DNA of 64,000 nucleotides from Inhella gelatinilytica (GCF_016093295.1 NZ_JAEDAL010000001.1:1-64000), one strand, 5' to 3'. Positions 35,407-44,901 are shown, counted from the stretch's first letter. Program-made: numbers and translations. Notes: generated by a model from the sequence alone, not told the origin.

Positions 35407-36177
35407 ATGTGGCGCGCCGCGCTCCTGCTGGGGATCAGCGCGCTGTTGGTTGCGCGCGCCGCTCCCCTGCGCATCGCGACGGGTGAGTTGCCGCCCTACG
35501 CGACGGCCGAGCGCTCTGACCAAGGCTTGGCGCTGGCCATCGTGCGGCGCGCCTTCGAGTTGGGCGGACACGCGGTGGAGTTCCACTTCATGCCCTGGTC
35601 ACGAGCCCAGCTCGAAACGCAAGGCGGTCAATGGGACGCCAGCGCACACTGGGGCGCCACGCCGGAGCGTCGCGAAAACTTCCTGCTGAGCGACAACCTG
35701 CTCACCGAAGACTGGGTTTTCGTTTATCGCCGCAGCTTGAAAGACTTCAGCTGGCGCACGGCGGCCGACCTGCGCCCGTACCGCATCGGTTTGGTTCGCG
35801 ACTACACCTACACCCCGGAAATCTGGGCCCTGGCGCGCTCAGGGCAGATCAAGTCCGGGAGCCCTCCGAATGATTTGGCGGGCCTCAAGATGCTGTTGCT
35901 GGACCGCATTCAGGTGTTTCCCACTGAGCGTCGTGTGGCCTGCGACTTGGCGAGCCGCCACTTGAACCCCGAGCAGCAGGCCGAGTTGATCGCTCACCCA
36001 AAGCGCATGACGGACAACTTCACCACGCACGTCCTGTTTCCAAAGGGCAAACCCGCCAGCGACTCCTTGCGGCTGGACTTCAACCGAGGCTTGGCCCAGT
36101 TGCGCGCCAGCCCGGAGTACCGCCAATTGCTCCAGGTCCCCATCGGTTGCCCTGCAGGGTTAATGGCAAAACCTTAA
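35407..36177 (+). CDS. Family 3 solute-binding-like periplasmic protein (orphan)
   Basis: The 256-residue protein has a signal peptide (MWRAALLLGISALLVARA) followed by a bacterial family 3 solute-binding domain: LRIATGELPPYAT, FEFHFMPWSRA-like text, and RRENFLLSDNLL. No permease or ATPase gene is nearby, so it may be a stand-alone sensor or scavenger rather than an ABC transporter part. ATG 35407 gives the best signal peptide. A GTG at 35398 would overlap the ccsB stop (GTGA) and add three residues. Confidence 0.8.
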   Translation: MWRAALLLGISALLVARAAPLRIATGELPPYATAERSDQGLALAIVRRAFELGGHAVEFHFMPWSRAQLETQGGQWDASAHWGATPERRENFLLSDNLLTEDWVFVYRRSLKDFSWRTAADLRPYRIGLVRDYTYTPEIWALARSGQIKSGSPPNDLAGLKMLLLDRIQVFPTERRVACDLASRHLNPEQQAELIAHPKRMTDNFTTHVLFPKGKPASDSLRLDFNRGLAQLRASPEYRQLLQVPIGCPAGLMAKP

Positions 36178-36213
36178 AGTCGGCCGCACCGCAGCGGTTG
36201 GTCGGAGGCTGGC

Positions 36214-37128
36214 ATGAAGATCTTGACGACGGAAGTCACGCCGCGTGCGCTTTTTGAGCGGCGGCATTTCATCCTGGGGGCCCTGACCTTGCCCACCGCG
36301 GCCGCGGCTTCCGCCACCCGACTGGCGGCCGAGCGCAGCAACGTCCTCGGTGCGGTCAGCATGGAAAAGCCGACCGCCTTCAGTGACGCCAGCACCTACA
36401 ACAACTTCTATGAGTTCGGACTCGACAAGGACGAACCCGCACGCGAGGCCCAGCGTCTGCGCACCCGCCCTTGGACTGTTCAGGTCGATGGCGAGTGCCT
36501 GAAACCGCAGACCTTCGGCATCGAAGACCTCCTGAAACTGGCCCCCATGGAAGAGCGCATCTACCGCCTGCGCTGCGTTGAAGGGTGGAGCATGGTCATC
36601 CCTTGGATCGGCTATTCCCTTTCCGCGCTGCTCAAGAAGGTCGAGCCCACCGGCAAAGCCAAGTTCGTCGAGTTCACCACCTTGGCGGACCGCGAGCAAA
36701 TGCCTGGCCTGCGCTCCGGTGTGCTGGACTGGCCCTACCGCGAAGGGTTGAGACTGGATGAGGCGCTACACCCGTTGACGCTGCTGAGCTTTGGGATGTA
36801 CGGCGAGCTGCTGCCCAAACAGAACGGCGCGCCCCTGCGCTTGGTGGTGCCTTGGAAGTACGGATTCAAGTCAGCCAAGAGCTTGGTGCGCATCCGTTTG
36901 ACCGAACGGCAACCGGCCACCAGCTGGAACACGTCAGCGCCGCGTGAGTACGGTTTCTTCAGCAACGTCAACCCGCAAGTGAACCACCCCCGCTGGAGCC
37001 AAGCCAGCGAACGCCGCATTGGTGAAGATGGCCTGTTTTCGAAGCGACGCCCCACCCTGATGTTCAACGGTTATGCGGAGCAAGTGGGGCAGCTCTACAC
37101 CGGCCTGGACCTGAAGCGGTGGTTCTGA
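36214..37128 (+). CDS. msrP: Protein-methionine-sulfoxide reductase catalytic subunit MsrP (YedY)
   Basis: This 304-residue periplasmic molybdopterin enzyme repairs oxidised methionines in envelope proteins. A Tat-type signal is present ([20 protein letters not shown]). The sulfite-oxidase fold follows with the molybdenum-ligand Cys in [16 protein letters not shown]-terminal motifs are [15 protein letters not shown] and [12 protein letters not shown]. The length is standard. It overlaps msrQ by 10 bp, giving the usual msrPQ operon. Confidence 0.97.
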   Translation: MKILTTEVTPRALFERRHFILGALTLPTAAAASATRLAAERSNVLGAVSMEKPTAFSDASTYNNFYEFGLDKDEPAREAQRLRTRPWTVQVDGECLKPQTFGIEDLLKLAPMEERIYRLRCVEGWSMVIPWIGYSLSALLKKVEPTGKAKFVEFTTLADREQMPGLRSGVLDWPYREGLRLDEALHPLTLLSFGMYGELLPKQNGAPLRLVVPWKYGFKSAKSLVRIRLTERQPATSWNTSAPREYGFFSNVNPQVNHPRWSQASERRIGEDGLFSKRRPTLMFNGYAEQVGQLYTGLDLKRWF

Positions 37129-37727
37129 ACGCGCTGACCCACCGCACGGCCAAGCCCATCGCGCATCTGATTTGCGTGGCGCCCTTGATGTGGTTGGTGA
37201 CGGCCGCCTTCACCCATCGACTGGGGGCCAACCCGGCCGAAGCCCTGATTCGCGGCCTGGGCGATTGGACGATAAGGGGCTTGGTGTTAACGTTGGCCAT
37301 CACCCCCTTGCGGGTTCAGTTTCATCAACCGGCCTTGCTGCGTTTTCGACGCTTGCTTGGGGTGTGGACCTTTGTGTACGCGACCTTGCACTTGCTGGCC
37401 TATGCCTGGCTGGACATGGGACTGGACCTGCTCGACATCGTCGGCGACATCGCCAAACGGCCCTTCATCCTGGTGGGCATGCTGAGTTTTGGCTTGCTGC
37501 TGCCGTTGGCGGCCACGTCGTTCAACGCCGCGGTGCGCCGGTTGGGGGGGAAGCGCTGGCAGACCTTGCATCGGGTGGTTTACCTCATCCCGTTCGCAGC
37601 CTGTTTGCATTTCTGGTGGATGCGCGCAGGCAAGCAAAACTTTGCGGACCCGTTCTTCTACAGCGCCCTGTTCGCTCTGGCATTGGGTTGGCGGGTCTGG
37701 CGCCGATTCAAGAAACGTCCGGGCTAA
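37119..37727 (+). CDS. msrQ: Heme-binding membrane subunit MsrQ (YedZ)
   Basis: MsrQ passes electrons from the quinone pool to MsrP. The 202-residue protein has about six TM helices and ferric-reductase-like histidines ([31 protein letters not shown]). The typical start region [18 protein letters not shown] is present. The likely start is GTG 37119, overlapping the msrP end by 10 bp. Its 3' end overlaps the convergent DUF1653 gene by 20 bp. Confidence 0.95.
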   Translation: MVLNALTHRTAKPIAHLICVAPLMWLVTAAFTHRLGANPAEALIRGLGDWTIRGLVLTLAITPLRVQFHQPALLRFRRLLGVWTFVYATLHLLAYAWLDMGLDLLDIVGDIAKRPFILVGMLSFGLLLPLAATSFNAAVRRLGGKRWQTLHRVVYLIPFAACLHFWWMRAGKQNFADPFFYSALFALALGWRVWRRFKKRPG

Positions 37728-37953
37728 CCCGCTCGAACCGGCGACGAACCTGCCCCCCAACCGCCAAGGTGCCAAAGAACATGGCATGGGGGCGCACCCA
37801 AAGGCCGCTGGCGTTGTAGAGCGGCCGGTACACGACCAGGGGCTCCTGGGTTTCGCTGTGGCGTGCGCAGCCGATGACTTCGTATTCGCCGCCTTTGTAG
37901 TGGCGATAACGGCCCAGGGGGGTCTCGGGCAAGGCGGGCAGGTCGGTGTCCAT
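37708..37953 (-). CDS. DUF1653 family small protein
   Basis: This is an 81-residue protein starting at ATG 37953. The core LGRYRHYKGGEYEVIGCARH, then EPLVVYRPLYNASGLWVRP and MFF, matches the DUF1653 family throughout, including the conserved Tyr-Arg-His-Tyr and Leu-Trp-Val-Arg-Pro strings. The function is unknown. The start is internal to a longer open frame (to 38616) that reads as a shadow of the thioredoxin-like gene. It overlaps the msrQ 3' end by 20 bp on the other strand. Confidence 0.88.
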   Translation of the reverse strand: MDTDLPALPETPLGRYRHYKGGEYEVIGCARHSETQEPLVVYRPLYNASGLWVRPHAMFFGTLAVGGQVRRRFERVSPDVS

Positions 37954-38007
37954 GACCTCCAGTATCGCCACAGCGCCAGTGGCAAGATCGACCTTTTGGA
38001 GAGTTCC

Positions 38008-38469
38008 ATGAAAGCTTGGTGGCTTGCCCTCATCCTGATCGTTTGCAGCGTCGCCGCTACGGCCCAACCTTATGACGAAGCCGCCGATGGTGCCGCCGAC
38101 GTGGCACAGGCGCTCGTTCAAGCGCAAAAACAGTCCAAACCGGTGCTGGTGGTTTTCGGGGCCAATTGGTGCGGGGACTGCGTGGCCCTGGACCGCGCCT
38201 TTCAGCAAGAGCCCACGGCCGGATTGATTCAGCGCGAATTCGTGCTGGTGAAGGTGGATGTGGGCCGCTTCACCAAGCACCAGGAGCTCTCCAAACAGTA
38301 TGGCCAACCCACCAAAAAGGGCATCCCAGCTGCCGTGGTGCTCAACGCCAAGGGCGAAGTGGTCCTGGCCTCGGTGGGGGGCGAACTCTCCAATGCCCGG
38401 CGCATGAGTGAAGCCGGCATCCACGACTATTTCCACAGCGCAGCGCAGCAAGCCAAGGCCAAACGCTGA
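38008..38469 (+). CDS. Thioredoxin-fold periplasmic protein (DUF953/thioredoxin_7-like)
   Basis: The 153-residue protein has a signal peptide (WWLALILIVCSVAATAQ) and a thioredoxin fold with redox motif NWCGDC near residue 54, followed by FVLVKVDVGRF and the cis-Pro loop KGIPAAVVL. The WCGDC motif and insertion pattern suggest a thioredoxin_7-type thiol reductase or chaperone acting outside the cytosol. ATG 38008 has a TTGGAGAG ribosome site. The partner is unknown. Confidence 0.88.
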   Translation: MKAWWLALILIVCSVAATAQPYDEAADGAADVAQALVQAQKQSKPVLVVFGANWCGDCVALDRAFQQEPTAGLIQREFVLVKVDVGRFTKHQELSKQYGQPTKKGIPAAVVLNAKGEVVLASVGGELSNARRMSEAGIHDYFHSAAQQAKAKR

Positions 38470-38517
38470 CGTCGGGGTGCCCAGGCCCGGGATAATTCCG
38501 GGTTTTCCTCGTCCGCC

Positions 38518-39285
38518 ATGCGTCCAACCGTTCTCATTACCGGCGCGGCCCGTCGCCTGGGCCGCCATTTGGCCCTGCACCTGGCCCGGCAGGGCTATGA
38601 CGTGGCCGCTCACCACCGGGCCGCACCGGACGCCGATGCCGATTCGCTCAGCGCCGAATTGGCGGCCCTGGGAGCCCGCGCCGTGGCGCTACCGGCCGAT
38701 TTGGAGGACGAAGCGGCCGTTGAAAGGCTGGTGCCGGCGGCCGTTGAGGCGCTGGGGCACCTCGATGCCGTCGTCAACAGCGCCTCGCTGTTCAGCCACG
38801 ACGACATCGCCACCCTGAGCTACGCCAACCTGGAGCGCCATCTGCGCGCCAACACCGCCGCCGCCCTGACCCTGGCGCGTGCGCTGCACCGCCATTGCGA
38901 GACCGCAAGGCACGCCGGCTGTGTGGTCAACGTGCTGGATCAAAAGCTCTGGAACCCCAACCCGGACCATCTCAGCTACACGCTCAGCAAGGCGGCCTTG
39001 GAAGCCGCCACGCCCGTGCTGGCGCAGGCACTCGCGCCCCGCGTGCGGGTTGTGGGCGTGGCCCTGGGCGTCACCTTGCCCAGCGGACCCATGACGGAAG
39101 CGGAGTTCCTGGCCGCCCATGCGCTGACGCCATTGGGACGCAGCAGCACGCCTGACGATTTCGCGCAGGCGGTGCACTATTTGCTGGGCGCGAAGGCGGT
39201 CACGGGCACCACCCTGCTAGTCGATGGCGGTCAACACCTCGCCGCGCAGCCACGCGACGTTTACTACCTCGTGAAGAGAGACTGA
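38518..39285 (+). CDS. SDR-family oxidoreductase, pteridine reductase (FolM)-like
   Basis: The 255-residue SDR has the cofactor motif LITGAARRLGR (the TGxxxRxG form typical of pteridine reductases), a catalytic YxxxK in SYTLSKAALEAA, and NSASLFSHDD in place of NNA. It ends near LLVDGGQHLAAQ. The start of folB lies 4 bp after its stop, supporting an NADPH-dependent dihydropteridine or dihydromonapterin reductase role. That role is inferred from motif and context. Confidence 0.85.
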   Translation: MRPTVLITGAARRLGRHLALHLARQGYDVAAHHRAAPDADADSLSAELAALGARAVALPADLEDEAAVERLVPAAVEALGHLDAVVNSASLFSHDDIATLSYANLERHLRANTAAALTLARALHRHCETARHAGCVVNVLDQKLWNPNPDHLSYTLSKAALEAATPVLAQALAPRVRVVGVALGVTLPSGPMTEAEFLAAHALTPLGRSSTPDDFAQAVHYLLGAKAVTGTTLLVDGGQHLAAQPRDVYYLVKRD

Positions 39286-39288
39286 TTT

Positions 39289-39684
39289 ATGGCCTCCGCC
39301 CTCGACCACCCCAGCCTGCTGAACTGCCGGCGCCTCTTTTTGCGCAATTACGAGGTGTGGATCAACATCGGCGTGCACGACTTTGAAAAACGCGGCGAGC
39401 AGCGGGTGCTGATCAATGTGGACCTCTACGTGCCCCTGGCCGAAACCACGCCCCAGGCGGACGAACTGGACGAGGTGGTGGACTACGACTTCATGCGCCG
39501 CACCATCGCCGAATACGTGTCGGGCGGGCACATTCACTTGCAGGAAACCCTTTGCGATGCCGTGCTGGCGCGCATGTTGACCCACCCCAAGGTTCGCGCC
39601 GCGCGCGTGAGCACGGAAAAGCCCGATGTCTACCCCGATTGCGACGCGGTCGGCGTTGAGGTCTTCGGCATCAAGCCGAACTGA
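39289..39684 (+). CDS. folB: Dihydroneopterin aldolase FolB (or FolX-like)
   Basis: The 131-residue protein of the FolB/FolX tunnelling fold contains [20 protein letters not shown], where the family has L-x-x-Y/W-x-x-I-G-V/I-x-x-x-E. The catalytic region is [12 protein letters not shown] and the C-terminal part [23 protein letters not shown]. It cleaves dihydroneopterin in folate synthesis, or epimerises the triphosphate if FolX-like. The gene is tightly coupled to the pteridine reductase-like SDR upstream and lies 5 bp before ttcA. Confidence 0.9.
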   Translation: MASALDHPSLLNCRRLFLRNYEVWINIGVHDFEKRGEQRVLINVDLYVPLAETTPQADELDEVVDYDFMRRTIAEYVSGGHIHLQETLCDAVLARMLTHPKVRAARVSTEKPDVYPDCDAVGVEVFGIKPN

Positions 39685-39689
39685 ATTCC

Positions 39690-40598
39690 ATGAGTAACAA
39701 AGACAAAGCCACCCACGAGCTGAACAAGCTCAGCAAGCGCCTACACCGCCAGGTGGGCGAGGCCATTGGCGACTTCAACATGATTGAAGACGGCGACAAG
39801 GTCATGGTCTGCCTCTCCGGCGGCAAGGACAGCTACGCGCTGCTGGACATCCTGCGCAACCTCCAGGCTCGCGCGCCGATTTCGTTCGACCTGGTGGCCG
39901 TCAACCTGGATCAAAAGCAGCCCGGCTTCCCCGAGCACGTGCTGCCGACCTATCTGAAGGCAGTCGGCGTCCCCTTCCACATCGAAGAGCAGGACACCTA
40001 CAGCATCGTCAAGAAGCTGATCCCCGAGGGCAAGACTACTTGCAGCCTGTGCTCGCGCCTGCGCCGCGGCATCCTCTACCGGGTCGCCCAAGAGCTCGGC
40101 GCCACCAAGATTGCCTTGGGCCACCACCGCGACGACATCGTCACCACGCTGATGCTCAACATGTTCCACGGCGGCACGATGAAGGGCATGCCCCCCAAGC
40201 TCGTCAGCGATGACGGGCGCAACACCGTGATCCGCCCGCTGGCCTACGTGGCCGAAGAAGATCTGGTGCGCTGGGCCGAGCATCGCCAGTTCCCCATCAT
40301 TCCCTGCAACCTTTGCGGCAGCCAAGAGAACCTACAGCGGGCCGCCATCAAAGAGATGCTGCAGGGCTGGGAAAAGAAACACCCGGGCCGCTTGGACAAC
40401 ATGCTGCGCGCCATGGCCCACATCGTGCCCAGCCACATGATGGACACCGCGTTGTTCCCCTTCACCACCATCAAACCCACCGGTGCCCCGTATGCTGGGG
40501 GCGACATCGCCTTTGATGAGGATGACGAGGCCTGCGCCCCGCCGCCTCCCGCCGAAGAAGCGGTCATCCAGTGGGCCCGCAGCCCCGTTAAAGCCTGA
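39690..40598 (+). CDS. ttcA: tRNA 2-thiocytidine(32) synthetase TtcA
   Basis: TtcA thiolates cytidine 32 of some tRNAs using ATP and a [4Fe-4S] cluster. The 302-residue protein has the PP-loop [15 protein letters not shown] and the two CxxC cluster motifs [12 protein letters not shown] and [11 protein letters not shown]. The length and motif spacing are standard. The C-terminal acidic tail ([12 protein letters not shown]) is short and variable. Confidence 0.98.
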   Translation: MSNKDKATHELNKLSKRLHRQVGEAIGDFNMIEDGDKVMVCLSGGKDSYALLDILRNLQARAPISFDLVAVNLDQKQPGFPEHVLPTYLKAVGVPFHIEEQDTYSIVKKLIPEGKTTCSLCSRLRRGILYRVAQELGATKIALGHHRDDIVTTLMLNMFHGGTMKGMPPKLVSDDGRNTVIRPLAYVAEEDLVRWAEHRQFPIIPCNLCGSQENLQRAAIKEMLQGWEKKHPGRLDNMLRAMAHIVPSHMMDTALFPFTTIKPTGAPYAGGDIAFDEDDEACAPPPPAEEAVIQWARSPVKA

Positions 40599-40622
40599 TC
40601 CCCTTTCATCAGGAGAACTGTC

Positions 40623-41213
40623 ATGAGCCCGCACCGTCGCACCCTGTTAAGTTTGAGTGCCCTGGCCTTGCTGGGGGGCTGCGCCGCCCTCAAAACGCTC
40701 GCTGTCGACGTTCGAAGCTTTGGCGCGTGGCCGGCCGACAAAAAGGCCGGCACCTATGCCTTTGAGCGCTTGCCCAGTCAACAAGATCCCCTGAGCCGGG
40801 CGGCGGAATGGGAGACGCTGGCGGCACCCGCGCTGGAGAAGGCGGGGTTCAAACCCGCGCCTGCCGGCACGCCCCCGGATGTAATCGTGGCACTGGGCGT
40901 GCGCATCAGCGCCGTGGCCCTCAGCCCCTGGGACGATCCGCTCTGGTACCGGTGGAACGCCCCGCTGTACCACTGGCGCTTTGGCATGCCCCCGCGGGCG
41001 CACCCCTTATTTGTCGATCGACGCTACGAGCGTGAAGTGGGGGTCCTGCTGCGTGACCGGGTGAGTGGCCAGCCGCTCTATGAAGCCCGTGCCAGCAGCG
41101 ATGGCAGCACCCAAGGCGGCGACGCGCTGATGGCAGCCCTGTTTCAGGCGGCTTTGGCCGATTTCCCCAAAGCCCAGCCCCAACCGCACGTGGTGCGCAT
41201 TCAGCTGCCCTGA
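40623..41213 (+). CDS. DUF4136-like lipoprotein
   Basis: The 196-residue protein has a lipoprotein signal with lipobox LLGGC (Cys near residue 20) after LSALALLGG. The mature part fits DUF4136: TYAFERLPSQQ, GFKPAPAGTPPDVIVALGVR, and GQPLYEARASSDGST. It is probably membrane-attached in the periplasm. The function is unknown. An AGGAG site precedes ATG 40623. Confidence 0.83.
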   Translation: MSPHRRTLLSLSALALLGGCAALKTLAVDVRSFGAWPADKKAGTYAFERLPSQQDPLSRAAEWETLAAPALEKAGFKPAPAGTPPDVIVALGVRISAVALSPWDDPLWYRWNAPLYHWRFGMPPRAHPLFVDRRYEREVGVLLRDRVSGQPLYEARASSDGSTQGGDALMAALFQAALADFPKAQPQPHVVRIQLP

Positions 41214-41281
41214 GCGGTCGCCGTCGCTGGGTGCTCTGCGGCTGAAATAATCGCGCCCCTTCAGGAACCGGGGAGGCCGCA

Positions 41282-42664
41282 ATGGCAATGAATGTGGTGG
41301 TGATGGCCGCGGGCAAGGGGACGCGCATGAAGTCGGCCCTGCCCAAGGTGTTGCACCGCTTGGCGGGCAAAGCACTGGTTCAGCACGTTCTGGATACCCT
41401 GGCGCCCCTGCCCGCCTCAACCCGCATCGTCATCACGGGCCACGGGGCGGAGGCCGTCGAGGGAACCTGCCAGGGCCAGGGCTTGCGCTACGTGCGCCAG
41501 ATGCCCCAACTCGGGACCGGTCATGCTGTGCAGCAGGCCGTTCCTGTGCTGGCCACAGACGCACCCACCACCCTGATCCTGAACGGGGACACCCCGTTGG
41601 TCCAGCGGAAAACGGCCGAGGCCCTGGCTACGGCCTGTGCGGGCCAACGCCTTGCCCTGTTGACGGTCGACTTGCTGGACCCCTCCGGATACGGTCGTAT
41701 CCTGCGTGATCCGCAAGGCCGTGTACAGGGTATCCGGGAGCACAAAGATGCCAGCCCTGAGGAACGGGCCATCCGCGAGGGGTACACCGGCATGATGGCC
41801 GCCCCCACCGCGCTGCTGGTGCGCTGGTTGAGTCAACTGCGGAACGATAACGCCCAGGGCGAGTACTACCTAACTGACATCGTGGCCATGGCCGTGGCGG
41901 AAGGGGTCGAAGTGGTGGCCACACGGGCCGGCAGCGAGACCGAAGTGCTGGGCGTGAATGACCCGCTGCAGCTGGCGGATCTGGAGCGGCGTTTTCAGCG
42001 CGAGCAAGCCGAGGCGCTCATGCGGGGCGGTGTGCGCCTGGCCGATCCGGCCCGTTTCGACTTGCGCGGTGAACTTGTCCCGGCGACCGACGTCGAGATT
42101 GATGTGGGCTGCGTTTTTGAAGGCCGGGTCGAACTGGGCGAAGGGGTGCGCATCGGCGCCTACTGCGTCATCAAAAATGCACGCATCGCCGCCGGGGCCG
42201 TGCTGCACCCCTTCACGCACATTGACGGCGAGACGACCGGCGTTGAGGTGGGGGAAGGCGCGCTGATCGGCCCCTTTGCCCGTCTGCGTCCCGGGGCCAA
42301 ATTGGGCCGGGACGTGCACATTGGCAACTTTGTTGAGGTCAAAAATTCCACCCTGGCCGCGGGCGCCAAGGCCAACCACTTGGCCTACCTGGGCGATGCC
42401 ACCGTGGGCGAACGGGTGAATTACGGGGCGGGGGCGATTACCGCCAATTACGACGGCGCCAACAAGCACCGCACCGTCATTGAGGCCGATGTTCACGTTG
42501 GATCGAACTGTGTCTTGGTGGCCCCGGTCACCCTGGGTCAGGGGGCGACCATCGGCGGGGGCAGCACCATCAGCAAGAATGTGCCCCCGGGCCATCTGGC
42601 CGTGGCGAGGGCCCGCCAAACGGTGATCCCCGATTGGGCCCGACCGACCAAGATCAAACCCTGA
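41282..42664 (+). CDS. glmU: Bifunctional GlmU: GlcN-1-P acetyltransferase / GlcNAc-1-P uridyltransferase
   Basis: GlmU makes UDP-GlcNAc for peptidoglycan and LPS. The 460-residue protein has an N-terminal pyrophosphorylase domain (AAGKGTRMKSALPKVLH; QLGTGHAVQQAV; GVNDPLQLADLE) to about residue 230, then a left-handed beta-helix. The acetyltransferase residues are visible in FVEVKNSTLAAGAKANHLAY and NYGAGAITANYDG. GGGGAGG precedes ATG 41282; a second ATG two codons later is possible. UDP-GlcNAc is also the expected substrate of the CapD-like dehydratase in this window. Confidence 0.98.
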   Translation: MAMNVVVMAAGKGTRMKSALPKVLHRLAGKALVQHVLDTLAPLPASTRIVITGHGAEAVEGTCQGQGLRYVRQMPQLGTGHAVQQAVPVLATDAPTTLILNGDTPLVQRKTAEALATACAGQRLALLTVDLLDPSGYGRILRDPQGRVQGIREHKDASPEERAIREGYTGMMAAPTALLVRWLSQLRNDNAQGEYYLTDIVAMAVAEGVEVVATRAGSETEVLGVNDPLQLADLERRFQREQAEALMRGGVRLADPARFDLRGELVPATDVEIDVGCVFEGRVELGEGVRIGAYCVIKNARIAAGAVLHPFTHIDGETTGVEVGEGALIGPFARLRPGAKLGRDVHIGNFVEVKNSTLAAGAKANHLAYLGDATVGERVNYGAGAITANYDGANKHRTVIEADVHVGSNCVLVAPVTLGQGATIGGGSTISKNVPPGHLAVARARQTVIPDWARPTKIKP

Positions 42665-42683
42665 CCCTTTTAAAGGAGTGGCC

Positions 42684-43208
42684 ATGAGATTGCTGACGAT
42701 GGTGTTGAGCGTGACCACGGCCCTGGTGGGTGTGGTCTTGGGCGGCGCCCTGATGTTGTCCCCCGACTACGCGGTGAGCCGCTCGGTGGTGATTCAGGCC
42801 CCCGCAGGGGCGATCTATCAACACCTGGATTCCAGCCCGGGATGGGCGCGCTGGGGCGTGTGGTACCGAAATGATCCGCAAATGAAGGTCACCAACAGCG
42901 GCCCGGCCAAAGGGGCGGGCGCCGCCTGGAGTTGGCTCAGCGCCAGCCAAGGCAATGGCAAGATGAAACTCACCGCGGTCGAACCCGAGCGCAAGGTGGC
43001 CTACGAACTCCAAATTGAAAGCTTCGCCCCCAGTGCCGGCGCACTGACGCTAGAGCCCGCCGAAGGGGGCACACGGGTCACCTGGAGCATGGAGGGCCGC
43101 ATGGACAACCTCATCAGCCGCTGGCTGGCGTTCTTCATGGATCGCATGGTGGGGCCGGACTTTGAAGCCGGCCTCGCCAACCTTAAACAACTCAGCGAAA
43201 ACCCTTAA
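42684..43208 (+). CDS. SRPBCC-fold protein with N-terminal membrane anchor
   Basis: The 174-residue protein has one hydrophobic helix (MVLSVTTALVGVVLGGALML) and then a START/polyketide-cyclase-like SRPBCC domain (SRSVVIQAPAGAIYQHLDS; GWARWGVWYR; GGTRVTWSMEG). The family binds hydrophobic ligands; no ligand is evident. ATG 42684 is chosen for its AGGAG site; a GTG two codons upstream overlaps that site. It lies 19 bp after glmU and 3 bp before the DUF808 gene. Confidence 0.85.
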   Translation: MRLLTMVLSVTTALVGVVLGGALMLSPDYAVSRSVVIQAPAGAIYQHLDSSPGWARWGVWYRNDPQMKVTNSGPAKGAGAAWSWLSASQGNGKMKLTAVEPERKVAYELQIESFAPSAGALTLEPAEGGTRVTWSMEGRMDNLISRWLAFFMDRMVGPDFEAGLANLKQLSENP

Positions 43209-43211
43209 CCC

Positions 43212-44120
43212 ATGGCCGCAGGCAGTCTTCTCGCCCTTCTCGACGACATCGCCACCGTTCTGGACGATGTCGCCATCCTGACCAAGGTCGCCGCCAAGAA
43301 AACCAGCGGCGTGCTGGGCGATGACTTGGCGCTGAACGCGCAGCAAGTGGCCGGTGTGCGCGCCGAACGCGAGATCCCCGTGGTCTGGGCGGTGGCCAAG
43401 GGCAGCTTTGTCAACAAAGCCATCCTCGTGCCGGCCGCGCTGCTGATTTCCGCCTTCGCCCCCTGGTTGGTGCTTCCCCTGCTGATGCTGGGCGGCGCCT
43501 ATCTCTGCTTTGAAGGGGTGGAAAAACTCTGGCACAAGATCGCCCATCGCGAGGAAGAAGCGGCGCACGAAAAGGAGGTGATGGACGCCCTGCTCCAGCC
43601 CGAGGTGGACCTGGTGCAGTTCGAGGCCGACAAGATCAAGGGCGCCATCCGCACCGACTTCATCCTCTCGGCTGAAATCATCGTCATCGCTCTGGGCATC
43701 GTCGCTGGCAAACCACTGGGCACCCAGCTCGGAGTGCTGACGGGCATCGCCATCGCCATGACGGTGGGGGTGTATGGCCTGGTCGGGGCCATCGTGAAGA
43801 TGGACGATGCCGGCCTTTATTTGGCCCAGCGCCACGCCAGCGGCCCGCTGAATCTCTTGGGTCGCGGGCTGCTGGCGGCGGCGCCCCAGCTGATGAAGCT
43901 CTTGGCCATTGTGGGCACGGCGGCCATGTTCCTGGTCGGCGGCGGCATCCTGGTGCACGGCATCCCCGCCCTGCACCACATCGCCGAAGACCTAGCCCAG
44001 GGCGGCTTCACCGGCGCCTTGATGGAAATGGGCCTAAACCTGGGCGTGGGCGTGGCTGCCGGGGCGATCTGCCTGCTGGTCTGGAATGGCGTGAGCCGCT
44101 GGCTGCCCCAGCGCGCCTGA
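43212..44120 (+). CDS. DUF808 (YedI) family inner-membrane protein
   Basis: The 302-residue protein starts with the typical LLALLDDIATVLDDVAILTKVAAKKTSGV-like segment of DUF808 and contains AGVRAEREIPVVWAVAKGS, several TM helices, and a C-terminal GMELGL-like segment (LMEMGLNLGVGV). The function is unknown; the E. coli homologue YedI is also uncharacterised. It lies 3 bp after the SRPBCC gene, suggesting co-transcription. Confidence 0.92.
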   Translation: MAAGSLLALLDDIATVLDDVAILTKVAAKKTSGVLGDDLALNAQQVAGVRAEREIPVVWAVAKGSFVNKAILVPAALLISAFAPWLVLPLLMLGGAYLCFEGVEKLWHKIAHREEEAAHEKEVMDALLQPEVDLVQFEADKIKGAIRTDFILSAEIIVIALGIVAGKPLGTQLGVLTGIAIAMTVGVYGLVGAIVKMDDAGLYLAQRHASGPLNLLGRGLLAAAPQLMKLLAIVGTAAMFLVGGGILVHGIPALHHIAEDLAQGGFTGALMEMGLNLGVGVAAGAICLLVWNGVSRWLPQRA

Positions 44121-44127
44121 TCGCCGC

Positions 44128-44901
44128 TCAGGGGCAGTACGCCCGGGCAGACGGCCCCGCCGCCAGGCTCGCCCGGGCCTGCTCCCGCAGCAAGGCCTGG
44201 GAGGCGGCGTCCACGGGGGAGCTCAGCAAGGGCGGCCCGGCCTCCAGCGGCTTTCCGCTGGCGCTGGCGTACAGCACAAACGCCGCCAACAACGCCCCGG
44301 CCGGGCTGCTGTGATTGCCATCCGCGGCGTACAGCGGCAGTTCAGGCCAAGCAGACCGGACACGATCAAAGGCTTGAGGCACGGGGGCCAAACAGGCCGG
44401 GCTGGCCTTGGCAATCGACTCGTACACGGCGTAGATGCGCCCCGCTTCGTCTTGGCCTGCACGCGGCCATTCTGGGAACAGCACGGGCAAGGCTTGACGC
44501 TCCTTCACGCGTCGAACCCACTCTTGCGCTTCTGCGGTGGGGTAGATGAACTGCCAAGAGCTGCTGAGCTTTTGTGCCTGCAGCACCACATGGGTCCAGC
44601 CCGCCGACGCCAAGAGTGCGACGGATCGCCCATCGCTGAGCCGTTCATCCAAGAAGAGATAGTCCGGCGCTGCCTGCACGGCAACGGCCCCTCCTCCTTG
44701 CTGAAACAACTCGCGCACCAGTTCTGGCACGTTGTTCACATGGGTGTGGCTGTTGCCCAAAAACAGGATTGCAGCCGGCGCAGTGCCCGCAGGGGTCGGC
44801 ACAGAAGCTGGGGGAGCGGGGGGTGGCAACTCGCCGCCACCCCCGCACGCGCCCAACCCCAGCAACGCCAACCCGCCCAACTTGGTCGTCCAATGTTTCA
44901 T
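44128..44901 (-). CDS. SGNH/GDSL-like lipoprotein
   Basis: The 257-residue protein has a lipoprotein signal with Cys near residue 19 (LLGLGACGGGG) and a proline-rich linker, then AILFLGNSHTHVNNVPEL, which resembles the block I Ser of SGNH hydrolases (DUF4886-like GNSHT). A C-terminal DGNHSS supplies the Asp-x-x-His pair. It is therefore probably an envelope esterase or related hydrolase, substrate unknown. It is convergent with the DUF808 gene and stands alone. Confidence 0.72.
   Translation of the reverse strand: MKHWTTKLGGLALLGLGACGGGGELPPPAPPASVPTPAGTAPAAILFLGNSHTHVNNVPELVRELFQQGGGAVAVQAAPDYLFLDERLSDGRSVALLASAGWTHVVLQAQKLSSSWQFIYPTAEAQEWVRRVKERQALPVLFPEWPRAGQDEAGRIYAVYESIAKASPACLAPVPQAFDRVRSAWPELPLYAADGNHSSPAGALLAAFVLYASASGKPLEAGPPLLSSPVDAASQALLREQARASLAAGPSARAYCP

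Noticed and set aside
37954-38616. Upstream extension of the DUF1653 frame to 38616
   Set aside because: It is antisense to the thioredoxin-like gene; the DUF1653 homology begins at the ATG at 37953.
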